Shown: piece after piece, positions 62,533-64,000 of the stretch | How the letters are laid out: each line of letters begins with the position of its first letter | Numbering within the stretch: the first letter of the stretch is position 1 | From: Petralouisia muris | GTDB lineage: Bacteria > Bacillota > Clostridia > Lachnospirales > Lachnospiraceae | Reading direction: 5' to 3' | DNA length: 64,000 nt | NCBI RefSeq assembly: GCF_004793545.1 | Contig: NZ_SRYA01000012.1 | Location: 1-64,000, forward strand | Program-made: the position numbers and the translations under genes | Notes under the pieces: model-generated | Database searches by the model: none | What the model was told of the DNA's origin: nothing | What the model saw: only the letters and a program-made list of their open reading frames with translations

Positions 62533-64000
62533 TGCATTTCTTCCACAAACCTGGAAACATCCACTTCTCTTCCATTGTACTTCTTTACACTGTGGATATA
62601 CAAATTTTCTTTTGCCCTGGTAACGCCTACATAAAACATTCTGCGTTCCTCCTGTAAATCTGCATCCAGAACAGCTTTTTTGTAGGGCATCAGTTCTTCA
62701 TTTACGTCGATGATATGCACTCTTTTATATTCCAGCCCTTTTGCACTATGGAGGGTGGCAAGGGAAACGCATTCAGAAAGCATCTCCTGCTGTTTTTTCT
62801 GCCGTTGTAATTCTTTTGTATATTCTTCCATATGGGCAAACCATTCTTCATAGGTACAGAATTCTTTGGCTCCGTCCTGCAGTTCTTCCAGCACCTCCAG
62901 CAGATTGTCTTCACTAATCCTCCGATATTGGGCGTAAGTTTTCAAAAATTCCTCATAACCAATTCCCATACGGATATAATTGATGGCTGCAAAAGGACCT
63001 GTTCTGCTTAACACCCGCAAATCACCTTCTAACTGCTCAATCCGCTCCGCTACCCAATGCTGTTTTTTATCATAAAAGTATTCTGCCCAGACATCAAGGG
63101 CAATGGTATCTTCTTCCAGGCTCTCTCTGGTAATATAGCGGTTGGGCCGGTTCATAATCTGCAGAAAATCTTTCCTTGCCCGGCTTCCCTGAGCCAGCCG
63201 TATGTAAGTTAAAATATCCCGGGTAATCCAGTGCTCATAGAGATTAGGAATATTATCTCTGGTGCGAAAAGGAATATTATACGCCATGAGCTGGGACATA
63301 AACAGCCGGGGCTGAGTGTTGGTTCGAAACAGCACTGCGCAGTCATTATAGCTGTCCCCTTCCCTGCAATCCTTTAAAATCTGTTCAATAATTGCTTTTC
63401 CTTCTTCCTTCTGGTTCTCCCAGAGGAAATACTTTACGCCCTGCCTGTTATCCTGACCAGCCTGGCATATCCCCGGCTGTATCTTTTTATCAAACCGTTC
63501 TGCATTGTGAGAAATCAGCCGCAGGGAGGATTCCACTACAGCAGGACAGGAGCGGTAATTAATATCCAATAATACCCTCCCTGCCTTGGGATATGCTTCT
63601 TCAAATCCCAGCATCAATTCTGGTTTTGCTCCCCGGAACCGGTAAATGGACTGATCATCATCTCCCACCACAAAGAGATTGTTTTCCGGCAGCGCCAGCA
63701 TTTTTACAATATCAAACTGCAGGCGGTTGATATCCTGAAATTCATCAATCAGGATATACTGATATTTTCTCTGCCATGCGGACAGAATATCCTTTCTTTG
63801 GTCGAACAGTTCATAACAGTATACCAGCATATCGTCAAAATCAATCAGGCGGCTCTGTTTCATCCTGCTGTCATAATTCCGATAAATCTGTTCAAAAATC
63901 TCTTTGCCGCAATTTTTGGAATAATAATGTTCCAGAGAAATTCCTGTGTTTTTCATCAAAGAAATTTCACCCAGCAAATCTCCGGCAAATTCATTTTCAT
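62514..64000 (-). CDS. UvrD/PcrA-type helicase, 5' end cut by the window
   Basis: An SF1A helicase fragment of about 495 residues, open to the right edge. Motif II is LIDEFQDINRLQ, III is VVGDDDQSIYRFRGA, then LDINYRSC, V is LATLHSAKGLEYK and VI is RRMFYVGVTRAKENLYI. The Walker A (motif I) and N-terminus must lie beyond 64000; the frame has no stop up to the edge, so this is truncation by the window, not a broken gene. Confidence 0.92.
   Translation of the reverse strand, partial: ENEFAGDLLGEISLMKNTGISLEHYYSKNCGKEIFEQIYRNYDSRMKQSRLIDFDDMLVYCYELFDQRKDILSAWQRKYQYILIDEFQDINRLQFDIVKMLALPENNLFVVGDDDQSIYRFRGAKPELMLGFEEAYPKAGRVLLDINYRSCPAVVESSLRLISHNAERFDKKIQPGICQAGQDNRQGVKYFLWENQKEEGKAIIEQILKDCREGDSYNDCAVLFRTNTQPRLFMSQLMAYNIPFRTRDNIPNLYEHWITRDILTYIRLAQGSRARKDFLQIMNRPNRYITRESLEEDTIALDVWAEYFYDKKQHWVAERIEQLEGDLRVLSRTGPFAAINYIRMGIGYEEFLKTYAQYRRISEDNLLEVLEELQDGAKEFCTYEEWFAHMEEYTKELQRQKKQQEMLSECVSLATLHSAKGLEYKRVHIIDVNEELMPYKKAVLDADLQEERRMFYVGVTRAKENLYIHSVKKYNGREVDVSRFVEEMQAQAAE

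Noticed and set aside
62514-64000. Helicase pseudogene lacking Walker A
   Set aside because: The frame is open to the window edge; the missing motif lies outside.

Overview
The window looks like a chromosomal segment of a low-to-medium GC, Gram-positive anaerobe of the Clostridia, most likely Lachnospiraceae. The evidence is a fla/che operon in Bacillus/Clostridium order, a sporulation sigma factor (sigK), codY, an acpP-fabK-fabD-fabG-fabF-accB-fabZ-accC-accDA operon with FabK as enoyl reductase, and small families typical of this group (DUF4250, DUF5662, DUF1292, DUF6115). The species cannot be named from the sequence alone.

Layout, left to right. (1) 1-3600 is an AT-rich accessory island. 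It holds a GHKL/MORC-like ATPase and a two-gene GNAT toxin/antitoxin-like module. It lies between the tsf terminator and a diverged second copy of the tsf 3' end plus terminator. (2) 3629-5498 is tsf and rpsB, with a near-consensus sigma-A promoter. (3) 5636-40715 is one long minus-strand motility and chemotaxis operon. In transcription order it reads flgB-flgC-fliE-fliF-fliG-fliH-fliI-fliJ-motE/ylxF-like-fliK-flgD-(flagellar operon protein)-flgE-flbD-motA-motB-fliL-fliM-fliY-cheY-fliO-fliP-fliQ-fliR-flhB-flhA-flhF-flhG-pilZ-cheB-cheA-cheW-cheC-cheD-(small membrane protein)-sigD-fapA-like-(two small or unknown proteins)-mltG-like. It encodes the rod, hook, export gate, C-ring, stator, number and placement GTPases, a CheA-W-C-D-B-Y signalling set, the late sigma factor and a c-di-GMP-responsive PilZ protein. 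CheR, CheV, flagellin and filament caps are not here. (4) 41134-46878 is codY with its own promoter and a candidate CodY box, then the yifB-dprA-topA operon (DNA uptake and topology). (5) 47003-51216 is sigK, DUF4250, DUF5662, a TraX-like membrane protein and a GH13-fold protein that has lost its catalytic residues. (6) 51386-60791 is the fatty-acid synthesis operon, with a fused AccD-AccA carboxyltransferase and a second FabK-like flavoprotein at its end. (7) 61004-64000 is an HD-GYP protein, a DUF1292 protein and a UvrD/PcrA-type helicase cut by the window edge.

The order smf/dprA-topA-codY-flgB...sigD-(swrB position)-rpsB-tsf matches Bacillus subtilis closely. The clearest departures are the island after tsf (where pyrH-frr usually follows), the codY gene directly after topA, and the stator genes inside the operon.

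The most unusual signals are: the AT-rich GHKL/GNAT island with its flanking repeats and a cluster of TTTGGGGG motifs; a set of perfect or near-perfect hairpins without U-tracts in the spacers of the motility operon; terminators embedded in the coding ends of convergent genes; the predicted dead GH13 enzyme; and palindromes at the fatty-acid operon promoter. No tRNA, rRNA, CRISPR array or complete insertion sequence was seen.
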